Positions 45,871-55,242 of a stretch of 64,000 nt of DNA are shown in pieces. Below the pieces are notes generated by a model. The model searched no databases. It saw only the letters and a program-made list of their open reading frames with translations, and had not been told where the DNA came from. The position numbers were made by a program, and so were the translations under genes. The DNA comes from Candidatus Cloacimonas acidaminovorans str. Evry (lineage in GTDB: Bacteria > Cloacimonadota > Cloacimonadia > Cloacimonadales > Cloacimonadaceae). The DNA is taken from contig NC_020449.1 in assembly GCF_000146065.2 (NCBI RefSeq), forward strand, positions 62,001 through 126,000, written 5' to 3'. Within the stretch, counting starts at the first letter, position 1. Each line of letters opens with the position of its first letter.

Positions 45871-47427
45871 TTATTTATATAGATCGGAGTTGCGTATGTC
45901 ATTTAGAACCCTTTCCCAGAGTGTGTCAATGGTTGAAAAATGTTCTTCCGGGGTGATCAGTACATCAACATCTGGGTATAGACTGTCAGAAGGGTCTCTG
46001 CTTGTATCAGGCCGTTGAAAGTATTTAACAGATACACTGCACATTATGCCCGTATTAGGCAATCTGAAGTTTAGTCCCTCTCCATAAGAAGATGGTTTTC
46101 CTCCGGTAGGACTTCCGTACACTATAGCCAGTCCGTTATCCTGACAAAGAGTAGCAAACATAACTGCCGAGCTGTATGTTTGACTTCCAGTAAGCAGGAT
46201 CAATTTTCCATTATACTTTTTTATTGAATCATTACTCATAACATTGGGAACTATTTCACTAAGAGTCCGAGGTCTAAGGAATGGAGATTTACCATCATAA
46301 AAAATCACGGTAAAGGGCAATTCAGTTTCCAATACTTCATAACCCAAGTCAGAGGATAATGCCTTATTCATTGAAGTCAGATTCATTTGATAGTGATTGA
46401 GCACCAAATCACTTATCTTCATCTTTCCACCGAAATAGTAAATAGAATCAGGTAGTGAGCAAAAAGAAAGGAGTATATCACCCATAGTAGAATTACCACC
46501 GCTATTGTTTCTTAAATCAATAACCAGATTATCTATCCCTAAGCTGTCTATTAAAGCAAAGCTCTCTTTAAGGAATGAGATCCACCCTGAAAATGGAGTA
46601 TCGGATGTCCCTACTGGATCTGACATTGCATTAAATTGGATGTAGTATACATTGTCTTCTGGAAGGGCTTGTCCCCAATAGTTATCATCATGTAAAGCCG
46701 TAATACCGGTTTTCTGGTTGCCCCAAAGAGAAGGTCTTTCAACTTCGTATAAATTGACTTCTGAAAAGGTTCCATTCTGTTTAATGATCAACTGTAAAAC
46801 ACCGTCGGGTCTATCCAGATTCAAGGCACGTAAGTTCGCTGAGTTTCTGAGGAAAAAAGACACTTGGTCTCGTAACCAGTAGACATTCTCCCCCGTAGTT
46901 AGTTGCATTAATTTTGTCATAAAGGTCTCAGCATCTATCCCATTAATACTTATTACTTTACTTCCAATTAAATCTTTGAACTCGGTAGAAATCATTTCAA
47001 CATACCATCCAGATTCATGCCACCACAATCCTATAGGGTAAATTGGTGATCCCTGATTGGAAAATGATGATACTCTGGTATGTCCGTCATATAAATCATG
47101 GGTAAAAGCTCTCAATCTGGCTTCAAATTGCAGAGTATCAGTTACAGTGGCGAGACATTCCATGAATGCTTCAACTTTCTGATTGAAACTAGTATTATCA
47201 GTTTCTATGCCAGGATGAGAATCAAGTAATATTCTATAAAAGTAATTGAAATCTTCCTGAAAGACATTCAGCTGAGAATTGGGTTCACGAACTATATTAT
47301 TGGCATTCAACTCGGAGTGCAAGTCCACTGCTATTATAGTAATGAAAGGCGCAACCATTAAGTAACGGTAAAGTAGATTAATAATTCTACCAATGCTTGT
47401 TGAGTTGTTCTCAAGCTTTTTACTCAT
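45871..47427 (-). CDS. S41-family (C-terminal-processing-like) peptidase
   Basis: The start is ATG 47427 (MSKKLENN) because GGAG lies five bases upstream; an in-frame upstream ATG at 47457 has none. 518 residues. A hydrophobic segment at about 20-35 (LMVAPFITIIAVDL) would anchor or export it. A PDZ-like part (IGSKVISINGIDAETFM) precedes the tail-specific-protease core: NLVIDLRNNSGGNS and LTGSQTYSSAVMFA, where Ser after TYS is the expected nucleophile. Then GLAIVYGSPTGGKPSSYGEG follows. It is transcribed towards the hypothetical gene and starts just inside the right inverted repeat. Confidence 0.82.
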   Translation of the reverse strand: MSKKLENNSTSIGRIINLLYRYLMVAPFITIIAVDLHSELNANNIVREPNSQLNVFQEDFNYFYRILLDSHPGIETDNTSFNQKVEAFMECLATVTDTLQFEARLRAFTHDLYDGHTRVSSFSNQGSPIYPIGLWWHESGWYVEMISTEFKDLIGSKVISINGIDAETFMTKLMQLTTGENVYWLRDQVSFFLRNSANLRALNLDRPDGVLQLIIKQNGTFSEVNLYEVERPSLWGNQKTGITALHDDNYWGQALPEDNVYYIQFNAMSDPVGTSDTPFSGWISFLKESFALIDSLGIDNLVIDLRNNSGGNSTMGDILLSFCSLPDSIYYFGGKMKISDLVLNHYQMNLTSMNKALSSDLGYEVLETELPFTVIFYDGKSPFLRPRTLSEIVPNVMSNDSIKKYNGKLILLTGSQTYSSAVMFATLCQDNGLAIVYGSPTGGKPSSYGEGLNFRLPNTGIMCSVSVKYFQRPDTSRDPSDSLYPDVDVLITPEEHFSTIDTLWERVLNDIRNSDLYK

Positions 47428-47488
47428 TTTTACTCCAGTATTGATTTGAACAAACAATCTTCAATTACTGCAAAAGATTTTTGTTTCC

Positions 47489-47599
47489 GTTTTAGCTCAC
47501 AATTTTTTAGATTGGGAAATCAGTAAAAACTCGGTTGTAAGTGAAATAGTTAGTGGGTTGTGGTTTCCGGGAAGGCAGGTGAAAATTGTAAGCCAAAAC
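47489..47599 (-). repeat. Right ~110-bp inverted repeat of the island
   Basis: GTTTTAGCTCACAATTTT at 47489 mirrors the right edge of 42847-42956. TCGGTTGTAAGTGAAA and GTGAAAATTGTAAGCCAAAA mirror its middle and left edge. The S41 gene starts 62 bp inside it. Confidence 0.75.
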
Positions 47600-47656
47600 A
47601 AGAAAAAATCCTTTTAATCCTGTTCGTCCCCTAACTATTTATTCTTTTTATTATTT

Positions 47657-50551
47657 TTACTTCAGCAGAAGTATCTTTCGGGTTTGCACCTTATTACCTT
47701 GCTGTGCTTTAAGGAAATAGATTCCGGAGCTTACTTTCTTGCCATTATTATCGTTACCTTCCCAAGAAAGGGTAATTTTTCCTTCCGGTTTTCCCTGAAA
47801 AAGGGTTTTGATTAGCTGTCCTTTCAGGTTAAAGACCTGAACCTGTAAAGGAGCGTTGCTGTTTTTACAGAGGATATTTATTTGGGTAGAAACAGAAAAA
47901 GGATTGGGTTGATTAGGTAAAATAGAAATTTCCGCAACAGGAATATTAACTTCATCCCCAACTGCAACAGGAAAACCAAAATAATTCTCTATAATGTGAT
48001 GAACAACTTGACGGCTTTGGTTGAAATCCATAAAGTAAAGAGGAAAGCTGAAGGTTACTGTTTTACCCGAAAAATAAGTGTTTTGAACACCTACTACTCC
48101 TCCGTTGAGAATTCCCTGAGGCGAATTATTGTCGTAAGCAGAAGCGTAATGATAAATAGGAGTTGCCTGTGAATTTGCGGTTAATGCTTCTACTTGATAA
48201 AGGTGTCCATTAAAAGAAGCGGGAACTTTATTAGGGTCAACATTGATATCCGGATAACCGGAATAAACACTTTCTGCTTTATTAAATCGGGCTTGAATAG
48301 TGTAATCAGTTCCGCTGATACCTAAAACTTCATTGATAAAGGAATCCTCAGGAAAAAAGGACGGATAACCTTGAATGAGCTCAAAAGCCAATCCTGGATG
48401 GAAAACACTGAAAAGAACTTTGCCTCCATAATAAATATAGTTCTTTAAAACATCTTTAACTTGATTGGGATAAATCATATTAGAAAAATCGTTACCGTGC
48501 CAAATAATGACGGAATAAATACCGATATCGCATAAACGCAATGTCTCTGTATAATCAGCCAAATCAAAATGTGCAGTATTCCACAAGCCGTCAATTAACA
48601 AATCGTAAAAGTTATCTACTGCCTCATCCGTTGGCTGAAAAGGACCGCTTCCGCCAAAATCTGCCGTTTCATCAATAATTAAAAGTCCGCAGTTCATACT
48701 GAGAGGTCTGGTTTTAAGCACTGGTGTAAAGGGACTGCTATTATTGTCATTATCAAAAGCACAAAGACGATAGTAATAGTAAAATTCACCTCCCTGAACA
48801 TTAGAATCCGAATAACTGCATAAAGTTGGAGGTAAAGTGGCAATAAGCGCTCCCGTTTCTGAACTATTTAGAGAACGATATAGTTTATAACCGGCTAAAT
48901 CAAGCTCGGTATTTGACTGCCAGGAAAGCTTAACTATTTCTGGTAAGGGCTGATCTATAAAGCTAACAGGTGTTTGAGGTATTAACCTGGGAATACACTG
49001 TGTTGCCAAAGAGTAGCTTTCAAAACCGGAAAAATCTACTGAAGATACAGCAAAGAAGTAAAGTTGATCTGTATTTAAGCCGGTAATACTGATTTCATTA
49101 TTGGTTGTAGTTTGGGAATAAATAAGGTTATTCTGCGAAGGTCCCCAGGAAATATGAAAATAAGAAAAATCAGGATCGGGAACAGGATTCCAGGAAAGGT
49201 GAATACTATTTCCCGTTCCTTCATCCTGAGCCGTAAGATTTGCAGGCGGAGATGGCATATTGGCAAAACTGGCAGTTACGGCAGTTGAAGCACGAATTAC
49301 GGATGCACAATAAACAGGGTCAAGATTGGCAACAGTATCATCATTGCTGTGATAGACAGAAGAAAAGTTATATTCAAAGAAATAAACAACCGGAAAACCG
49401 TGCTGCCAGAAAGAATGACTGTCACTGCTGGATGAATTAAGATAACCATAAACAGGTTGCAAAGCAGTGTATTGGGATGTAATCATTGCCGCATAATCCG
49501 TATGGGAAATAAAACCATCATAGGGCATTAGCAAAACCCTCGGGTCCCAGAAATTGGGACTTGTATTTGCTATCATATCGTGATTTATCATCACCCGGAT
49601 ATTCATATTGGTTTGATCTGCCATATTTGCATAATTACTTGAACCCCAAAGCCCAACCTCTTCTGCGGCAAAAGTTACAAAACGAATAGAACATTTGGGC
49701 TGATAATTAGTTGCCATCATCACTCTTGCCATTTCTAAGGCAGCAACTGTGCCACTGGCATTATCATCCGCTCCGGGAGCAAAAATCATTGGATTATCGT
49801 TAGTGATGGAATCATAATGTCCACCTACAATAATATAGGTATCGGGATAGACCGTTCCCGTAATTGTAGCTACAACATTATATTGCATAGTTCCATACCA
49901 CTGAAAACTATGCAAAACGGAATTGTTAATGCCGAAACGCTGAAATTGGGATTTAATCCAGTTGGTAACTGTCAAATGGTTATCAGCTAAAGCATAACGC
50001 GTAGAAAAATTCTGCAGGCACTGAAGGAAATATAAAACGCTATCTTCCGAAACAGTATTAATCAAATTTTCTATTTCATTCCGCGTAGAACTAATTGCTG
50101 TTTGCAAAGAAAGAGTTTCAGAAAAACGCATTGGTTCCAGAAGTAAAGGAACAAAAGGATTTTGAATCTTCTGCCGAAGCTGAATTTCATCTCTATCCGT
50201 TTTTATTAACACTACCGAGCCCATTTCCAATAAGACCTCTCCTACAGTAGAAAAATCAAACTTGGAGTATCTTTCACCAATCGTTATTAGATAGAACTTT
50301 CCGCTTTTTGGTGTTCCCAGATTTATGGCTCCGGGGTAATTATTCCTGTCTGTTCCAGCAATAACATAAGAATCGTTGTAATAATATATTTCCAAATCGG
50401 TCTCAGCAAGGTCTTGAACTGCTCTGCGCAGTGTTTTATCTTCCTTGTCTAAAGAAAGTTCCGATACGGGCAAACCGATAAGATATTGGGGGACAGCACA
50501 TAAAATACTTAAAGATAGCAGGGCAAAAATTAGAAGGAAAAACTTCTTCAT
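47657..50551 (-). CDS. Secreted M28-family zinc aminopeptidase with FN3 and sorting domain
   Basis: 964 residues. A signal peptide ending LSILCA is followed by a propeptide-like region. The M28 peptidase domain (about 165-430) has all five ligands: H in VGGHYDS (about 244), D in APGADDNASGT, E-E in TFAAEEVGLWGS, D in MINHDMIAN and H in VYHSNDD. Two FN3-type domains (from about 435) and a further domain precede the sorting domain: PNQPNPFSVSTQI, FNLKGQLIKTLF, WEGNDNNGKKVSSGIYFL, final RKILLLK. It would release N-terminal amino acids from peptides outside the cell, fitting a peptide-fermenting lifestyle. RBS AAGGAGAT precedes ATG 50551. Confidence 0.93.
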   Translation of the reverse strand: MKKFFLLIFALLSLSILCAVPQYLIGLPVSELSLDKEDKTLRRAVQDLAETDLEIYYYNDSYVIAGTDRNNYPGAINLGTPKSGKFYLITIGERYSKFDFSTVGEVLLEMGSVVLIKTDRDEIQLRQKIQNPFVPLLLEPMRFSETLSLQTAISSTRNEIENLINTVSEDSVLYFLQCLQNFSTRYALADNHLTVTNWIKSQFQRFGINNSVLHSFQWYGTMQYNVVATITGTVYPDTYIIVGGHYDSITNDNPMIFAPGADDNASGTVAALEMARVMMATNYQPKCSIRFVTFAAEEVGLWGSSNYANMADQTNMNIRVMINHDMIANTSPNFWDPRVLLMPYDGFISHTDYAAMITSQYTALQPVYGYLNSSSSDSHSFWQHGFPVVYFFEYNFSSVYHSNDDTVANLDPVYCASVIRASTAVTASFANMPSPPANLTAQDEGTGNSIHLSWNPVPDPDFSYFHISWGPSQNNLIYSQTTTNNEISITGLNTDQLYFFAVSSVDFSGFESYSLATQCIPRLIPQTPVSFIDQPLPEIVKLSWQSNTELDLAGYKLYRSLNSSETGALIATLPPTLCSYSDSNVQGGEFYYYYRLCAFDNDNNSSPFTPVLKTRPLSMNCGLLIIDETADFGGSGPFQPTDEAVDNFYDLLIDGLWNTAHFDLADYTETLRLCDIGIYSVIIWHGNDFSNMIYPNQVKDVLKNYIYYGGKVLFSVFHPGLAFELIQGYPSFFPEDSFINEVLGISGTDYTIQARFNKAESVYSGYPDINVDPNKVPASFNGHLYQVEALTANSQATPIYHYASAYDNNSPQGILNGGVVGVQNTYFSGKTVTFSFPLYFMDFNQSRQVVHHIIENYFGFPVAVGDEVNIPVAEISILPNQPNPFSVSTQINILCKNSNAPLQVQVFNLKGQLIKTLFQGKPEGKITLSWEGNDNNGKKVSSGIYFLKAQQGNKVQTRKILLLK

Positions 50552-50988
50552 CTGTATCTCCTTTTGGATATCTATATACTATAAAAAAAGCAAATAACAT
50601 TCCTGTTAATGGTTTTTTTTCACCCAGGACACCGAAAACACCGAAATAATTTATAATTTTTACATTCCTGCCTTATTTGGGACATACTGATATAAGTTAC
50701 ATAATGAAAATTCAGTCAGATAGGTTAAAAATGTCTGGATTTCTGCTTTCGCAGGAATGGAAAATAGCTTATCATTCAAAAACTATATAATTTTTGCTGT
50801 CACATCTTACTCTTTTTTTCTTTGTAAAATAAATCTCGGTGTTCACAATGTTTTTGGTGTTTTCAGTGTCTAATCTTTCTCTCTTTGTGAAATTCCCACT
50901 TTCTCATTGACAAAATTCTAAGCTGAAAACCTTATGCCTGATAGTTCATTATTGGTGTTATAATGGGCTTTTACAGAATGGAGAAAAT
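50552..50988. repeat. Intergenic stretch with ACACCGAAAACACCG-type repeats
   Basis: GGACACCGAAAACACCGAAA near 50625 and CTCGGTGTTCACAATG / GGTGTTTTCAGTGTC near 50835-50870 are inverted copies of the same short repeat. No gene is supported. Confidence 0.6.
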
Positions 50989-51948
50989 ATGAAAATTCTG
51001 ATCACAGGCGGAGCCGGATTTATCGGTTCCCATTTAGCGGAAAGGCTATTGCAGGAAGGAAACGAAGTTTATGTGATAGATAACCTTTCCACAGGCCGTC
51101 TGGAAAACATAGAAGCCTTTAAAGATAAACCCAATTTTCACTTAAATATTGGCAGTGTGCTGAATCGTGAACTTTTGGATAAACTGATTAGTAATGTAGA
51201 ACAGGTGTATCATTTAGCTGCTGCGGTTGGGGTTAAATATATTATTGAAAATCCTCTTTTATCGCTCAAAACAAATATTATGGGGACGGATAATGTGTTG
51301 GAATTCTGTAATAAGTATAAAGCCAAAGCACTTATCGCTTCCACCAGTGAAATTTACGGTAAAAATGAACAGATACCCTTTTCGGAAACAGATGACAGAT
51401 TACTGGGTTCAACTCATATTAGTCGTTGGGGTTATGGTTGCAGTAAAGCCATAGATGAATTTCTGGCATTAGCTTATTTTCGGGAAAAGAAATTGCCGGT
51501 AGTAATTGTGCGTTGTTTTAATACCGTAGGTCCTAGGCAGACAGGACAATATGGGATGGTTTTGCCCAAATTTATTAAAGCCGCTCTTTTAAATCAACCG
51601 CTGGTGATTTATGGCACAGGAGAACAAACGCGTTGTTTTGCCGATGTTTCAGATGTAGTGGATGCTTTTATAAAGCTGATGAACACTCCTGAATGTGCCG
51701 GTGAAATTTTTAATGTAGGAACAACTGAATCCATTTCTATAACTGATTTGGCACAAAAGGTTAAAGATATGTGCCACAGCAAATCCCGTATTGAATATAT
51801 GAGATATGAGGATGCTTTTGAAGAAGGTTTTGAAGATATGATGCATAGGCAACCGGATTTAACAAAAATTAAAAATTTTATTGGCTGGGAGCCAAAACAT
51901 AAATTGGACCATATCATAAGTAGGATAATTGATTACTATGAAAAGTAG
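50989..51948 (+). CDS. NAD-dependent nucleotide-sugar epimerase/decarboxylase (extended SDR)
   Basis: 319 residues, start ATG 50989 behind ATGGAGAA. The Rossmann motif TGGAGFIGSHLAERLL (residues 5-20), DNLSTGRLENI, the catalytic STSEIYG Ser/Thr and the YGCSKAIDE Tyr-x3-Lys are all present, plus NTVGPRQTG and GTGEQTRCF for the sugar-nucleotide site. It is close to UDP-glucuronate decarboxylase and UDP-glucose 4-epimerase groups; the exact substrate is uncertain. It overlaps the following export gene by 11 bp and belongs to a polysaccharide cluster. Confidence 0.88.
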   Translation: MKILITGGAGFIGSHLAERLLQEGNEVYVIDNLSTGRLENIEAFKDKPNFHLNIGSVLNRELLDKLISNVEQVYHLAAAVGVKYIIENPLLSLKTNIMGTDNVLEFCNKYKAKALIASTSEIYGKNEQIPFSETDDRLLGSTHISRWGYGCSKAIDEFLALAYFREKKLPVVIVRCFNTVGPRQTGQYGMVLPKFIKAALLNQPLVIYGTGEQTRCFADVSDVVDAFIKLMNTPECAGEIFNVGTTESISITDLAQKVKDMCHSKSRIEYMRYEDAFEEGFEDMMHRQPDLTKIKNFIGWEPKHKLDHIISRIIDYYEK

Positions 51949-53326
51949 GTTTTTGCTGATTCTTTTAATGAGCTTGAGCTTGCTTTCGGCTCTAACACCT
52001 ACCCCAACGGGAGATATAATCCCTATTTCTGTGAGCTTAACGGGTTTTGTGGAAAACCCCGGGGTCTATCAAATGACTCCTGTAAACCGTCTTTCCGACC
52101 TTTTATTGCTTAATAAAACAACTACGCTGGAGCGCATTGAAAAAACACAGGTATTACGGGAAAAAAGTGTTGAAGTTCCTAAACCGGCTGAATTATTGAG
52201 TCCTCCAACTCCTGAAAAAGAAAAGGAAGAAATAATAACTTTGGAGAATAATCAGGGTCTGCGCAGAATTAGAATAACTCGTGCCGGGAAAATAGAGACC
52301 TACGATTTGTTGAAATTTTACCGCTTGGGTGATATCAGTCAGAATCCTTTGCTGAAAGATGGCGATGTTGTTTTTGTTCCAGCCATCAAGGATTTTATTT
52401 CTATTGGCGGAGGCATAAATCTGCCTGGCGAACTGGAATTTGTGGAAGGTGATAAACTTGGCACAATAATTGAGTTATCTCTCGGTTTTACTTTTGATGC
52501 CGATATTTCCAAAGTCCAGCTCTATCGCTATAAAGAAAACAGAATTGATTATGATGTTTTAAATTATGATCTGAAAGCTAATCCTGCATTTTGGGATTTA
52601 CCCTTAAAAGCAGATGACCGAATTCTTATATCCTGCGATGCAGAAATTAGAACCAGGCAAAGAATTAAAATCTACGGTCAGGTTAAAAACCCTGGTGAAT
52701 ATGTGATTGATGCCAATACCACTTTATATGATGTTCTGCAACAGGCAGGTGGCTTAACCAAACGCGGTGATATAAAATCAATGGTCTATTATAATGAAAA
52801 CATCAATGCAGATCCAGACCCCTTTCTGGAAATGCTGATGCAGAGAACTATGAGTGATATGACTCCTTTGGAATATTCCTATTTACGTAATAATTTAATG
52901 CAACTGAAAGGCAAATACAGTATAGACCCCGTTAAAATGATGAACAGTGAAGGAAAAGAAGCAAATCCTTATCTGCTTGACGGTGATTGTATTTATATTC
53001 CTGAAAAAATTGATATGGTTTGGGTTAGTGGTCAGGTTAAAAATCCCGGTATGGTTCCCTGGGTGGAAGGAAATGGCTGGAATTATTATATTCAGGCAGC
53101 AGGTGGCTATACTAATAATCGGAAAATGGGAAAGGGCAGAATTATTCGTGCCAACAGTGGAAATTGGGTTAAGCCAGGGAAAAATGTAGTTATCAGAGCA
53201 GGTGATACTGTTTTTGTTCCTGCTCAAACAGACAGGTCTATGTGGACAGATGTAAAAGATATTGTAACACTTACTTCTTCTGTAGTTACTATCATCCTTG
53301 GTATTAGAACTTTTACCAGGGACTAA
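51938..53326 (+). CDS. SLBB-domain polysaccharide export protein (Wza-like)
   Basis: The start is ATG 51938 (MKSRFLLILL), overlapping the epimerase stop. 462 residues. A signal peptide of about 18 residues is followed by several soluble-ligand-binding beta-grasp repeats: ISVSLTGFVENPGVYQM, FISIGGGINLPGELEF, IKIYGQVKNPGEYVID and VWVSGQVKNPGMVPWV. A final hydrophobic helix (VTLTSSVVTIILGI) could insert in the outer membrane. Such proteins form the export pore for capsule or exopolysaccharide. No Wzc-type kinase or glycosyltransferase is adjacent. Confidence 0.83.
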   Translation: MKSRFLLILLMSLSLLSALTPTPTGDIIPISVSLTGFVENPGVYQMTPVNRLSDLLLLNKTTTLERIEKTQVLREKSVEVPKPAELLSPPTPEKEKEEIITLENNQGLRRIRITRAGKIETYDLLKFYRLGDISQNPLLKDGDVVFVPAIKDFISIGGGINLPGELEFVEGDKLGTIIELSLGFTFDADISKVQLYRYKENRIDYDVLNYDLKANPAFWDLPLKADDRILISCDAEIRTRQRIKIYGQVKNPGEYVIDANTTLYDVLQQAGGLTKRGDIKSMVYYNENINADPDPFLEMLMQRTMSDMTPLEYSYLRNNLMQLKGKYSIDPVKMMNSEGKEANPYLLDGDCIYIPEKIDMVWVSGQVKNPGMVPWVEGNGWNYYIQAAGGYTNNRKMGKGRIIRANSGNWVKPGKNVVIRAGDTVFVPAQTDRSMWTDVKDIVTLTSSVVTIILGIRTFTRD

Positions 53327-53336
53327 AGGAGAAAAA

Positions 53337-54443
53337 ATGAAAGTTCCGATGCTGGATTTGCAAGCACAATACAAACCTCTGATGCCTAAAATTAAAGAAG
53401 CACTGGAAAGGGTTTTTGCTGAACATAACTATATTATGGGACCTCAGGTGAAAGAATTTGAAGAGAAGATGGCAAATTATCTCGGGATTAAAAATGCCAT
53501 CGGTTGTGCTTCCGGAACAGATGCTCTCGTTTTAGCCATTAAAGCATTGGGAATTGGAGCAGGTGATGAAGTTATTACTACTCCCTTCAGTTTTTTTGCC
53601 ACTGCTTCTTCTATCTGGCGCAATAATGCTATTCCTGTTTTTGTGGATATAGACCCTCTCACTTTCAATCTTGATCCCGATAATATTGAAAAGGCAATAA
53701 CCGAAAAGACAAAGGCAATTTTGCCGGTGCATCTTTTTGGTCAATGTGCCAATATGGATTCCATTATGGCTATTGCCCATAAATACAATTTGTATGTTAT
53801 TGAAGATAACGCACAGGGTATCGGTTGCACCTGGGACGGAAAAATGAGCTGTTCTTTTGGAGATATAGGAATTCTATCCTTTTTTCCATCTAAAAATCTT
53901 GGTGCTATGGGTGATGCCGGAATGTGTTTAACCAATAATGATGACTATGCATTTAAATTGCGTCAATTGAGAGTCCATGGTGAAAATCCCAAATACTATC
54001 ATCAATGGGTTGGTTTAAACAGTCGTTTGGATACCTTGCAAGCAGCTGTTTTAAGCGTTAAACTGGACTTTCTGGAGGGCTGGAGTAAAGGCAGACGTGC
54101 CAATGCTGAATTTTACAATGAACACTTAAAAAATGTTCCCGGAATACGGATTCCCTATATAGACCCAAAAGCAGTAAGCATTTACAATCAATATACGCTT
54201 GTCTGCGAAAAAAGAGATAAACTGATGGCATACTTAAAAGAAAAAGAAATCGGCTGTGCCGTCTATTATCCTCTACCTTTACATTTGCAGGAATGTTTCA
54301 GTTCGCTTGGCTATAAAAAAGGTGATTTGCCGGTAGCGGAAGAAATGGCTGAAAAAGTTCTTTCCATTCCAATTTATCCTGAGCTTACAAGGGAACAGAA
54401 AGAATATGTATGTAAAACCATTACCAACTTTTATTACCATTGA
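53337..54443 (+). CDS. DegT/DnrJ/EryC1-family sugar aminotransferase
   Basis: The start is ATG 53337 (MKVPMLDLQAQYK) behind AAAGGAGA. 368 residues. It has GCASGTDALVLAIKALGIGA, the aspartate in VIEDNAQGIG, and the PLP-lysine in FFPSKNLGAMGDAG. C-terminal NQYTLVCEKRD and GCAVYYPLPLHLQECF are typical. It transaminates a keto-sugar nucleotide, presumably for the polysaccharide handled by the SLBB protein. The gap to the previous gene is 10 bp. Confidence 0.93.
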   Translation: MKVPMLDLQAQYKPLMPKIKEALERVFAEHNYIMGPQVKEFEEKMANYLGIKNAIGCASGTDALVLAIKALGIGAGDEVITTPFSFFATASSIWRNNAIPVFVDIDPLTFNLDPDNIEKAITEKTKAILPVHLFGQCANMDSIMAIAHKYNLYVIEDNAQGIGCTWDGKMSCSFGDIGILSFFPSKNLGAMGDAGMCLTNNDDYAFKLRQLRVHGENPKYYHQWVGLNSRLDTLQAAVLSVKLDFLEGWSKGRRANAEFYNEHLKNVPGIRIPYIDPKAVSIYNQYTLVCEKRDKLMAYLKEKEIGCAVYYPLPLHLQECFSSLGYKKGDLPVAEEMAEKVLSIPIYPELTREQKEYVCKTITNFYYH

Positions 54444-54456
54444 AGGAAATTGAAAA

Positions 54457-55242
54457 ATGCATTTTATTGTCTGTATAAAACAAGTTCCCGGAACTACGGA
54501 AATCAAAATTGACCCTAAAACCAATACCTTAATCCGGGAAGGTGTGGAAAGTATTCTGAACCCCTTTGATGCTTATGCCATAGAAGAAGCAGTCCGCTTA
54601 AAAGAAAAATATGGTGGAACCGTTACTGCCATCAGTATGGGTCCCAATCAATGTGAAACAACTTTACGCGAGGCAGTTTCCTTAGGTGTGGATAATATTA
54701 TTTTACTATCAGATAGGCGTTTTGCTGGAGCCGATACTTATGCCACAAGTTTAACTTTAGCTGCCGCTATCAGAAAAATAGGGGATTATACTCTTATTTT
54801 AACAGGGCAACAGGCAATTGATGGAGATACTGCTCAGGTAGGACCTGGCATTGCAGCTCATTTGAATATTCCGCAGACCTGTTTTGTCCGCAAAATTGAA
54901 TCCTTTAATGAACAACAGGCAGTAGTGGAACGCTTGCTGGAAGATGGTTTTGACCGTGTTTCAATGCAGCTTCCGGCTCTAATTTCCGTGGTGAAAGAAA
55001 TCAATGTTCCCCGTTTACCTTCTTTAAGAGGAAAACGAAATGCCAAAACAGTTCCGCTAACTGTTTGGAATTGTGATGATTTGGGACTGGACGAAAAAGA
55101 AACAGGACTAAACGGTTCTCCAACACAGGTGCTGAATATTTTTTCTCCCCATCACGAAAAGCAGGTGGAAAAGTTTGAAGGGAACAGTGATGAGGCAGTG
55201 GAACTAATTGTGCAACGCCTTTCAGAACTTACTAATAGATGA
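54457..55242 (+). CDS. etfB: Electron transfer flavoprotein beta subunit
   Basis: 261 residues, start ATG 54457 behind GAAGGAAA. N-terminal FIVCIKQVPGTTEIKIDPKT, then LNPFDAYAIEEAVRLKE, GQQAIDGDTAQVGPGIAAHL and PSLRGKRNAK match EtfB. It binds AMP or FAD and works as a dimer with EtfA, carrying electrons from acyl-CoA or other dehydrogenases. No etfA gene is nearby; the next gene, overlapping by 4 bp, is lgt. The extended family includes FixA; the short C-terminus is common in anaerobes. Confidence 0.92.
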   Translation: MHFIVCIKQVPGTTEIKIDPKTNTLIREGVESILNPFDAYAIEEAVRLKEKYGGTVTAISMGPNQCETTLREAVSLGVDNIILLSDRRFAGADTYATSLTLAAAIRKIGDYTLILTGQQAIDGDTAQVGPGIAAHLNIPQTCFVRKIESFNEQQAVVERLLEDGFDRVSMQLPALISVVKEINVPRLPSLRGKRNAKTVPLTVWNCDDLGLDEKETGLNGSPTQVLNIFSPHHEKQVEKFEGNSDEAVELIVQRLSELTNR

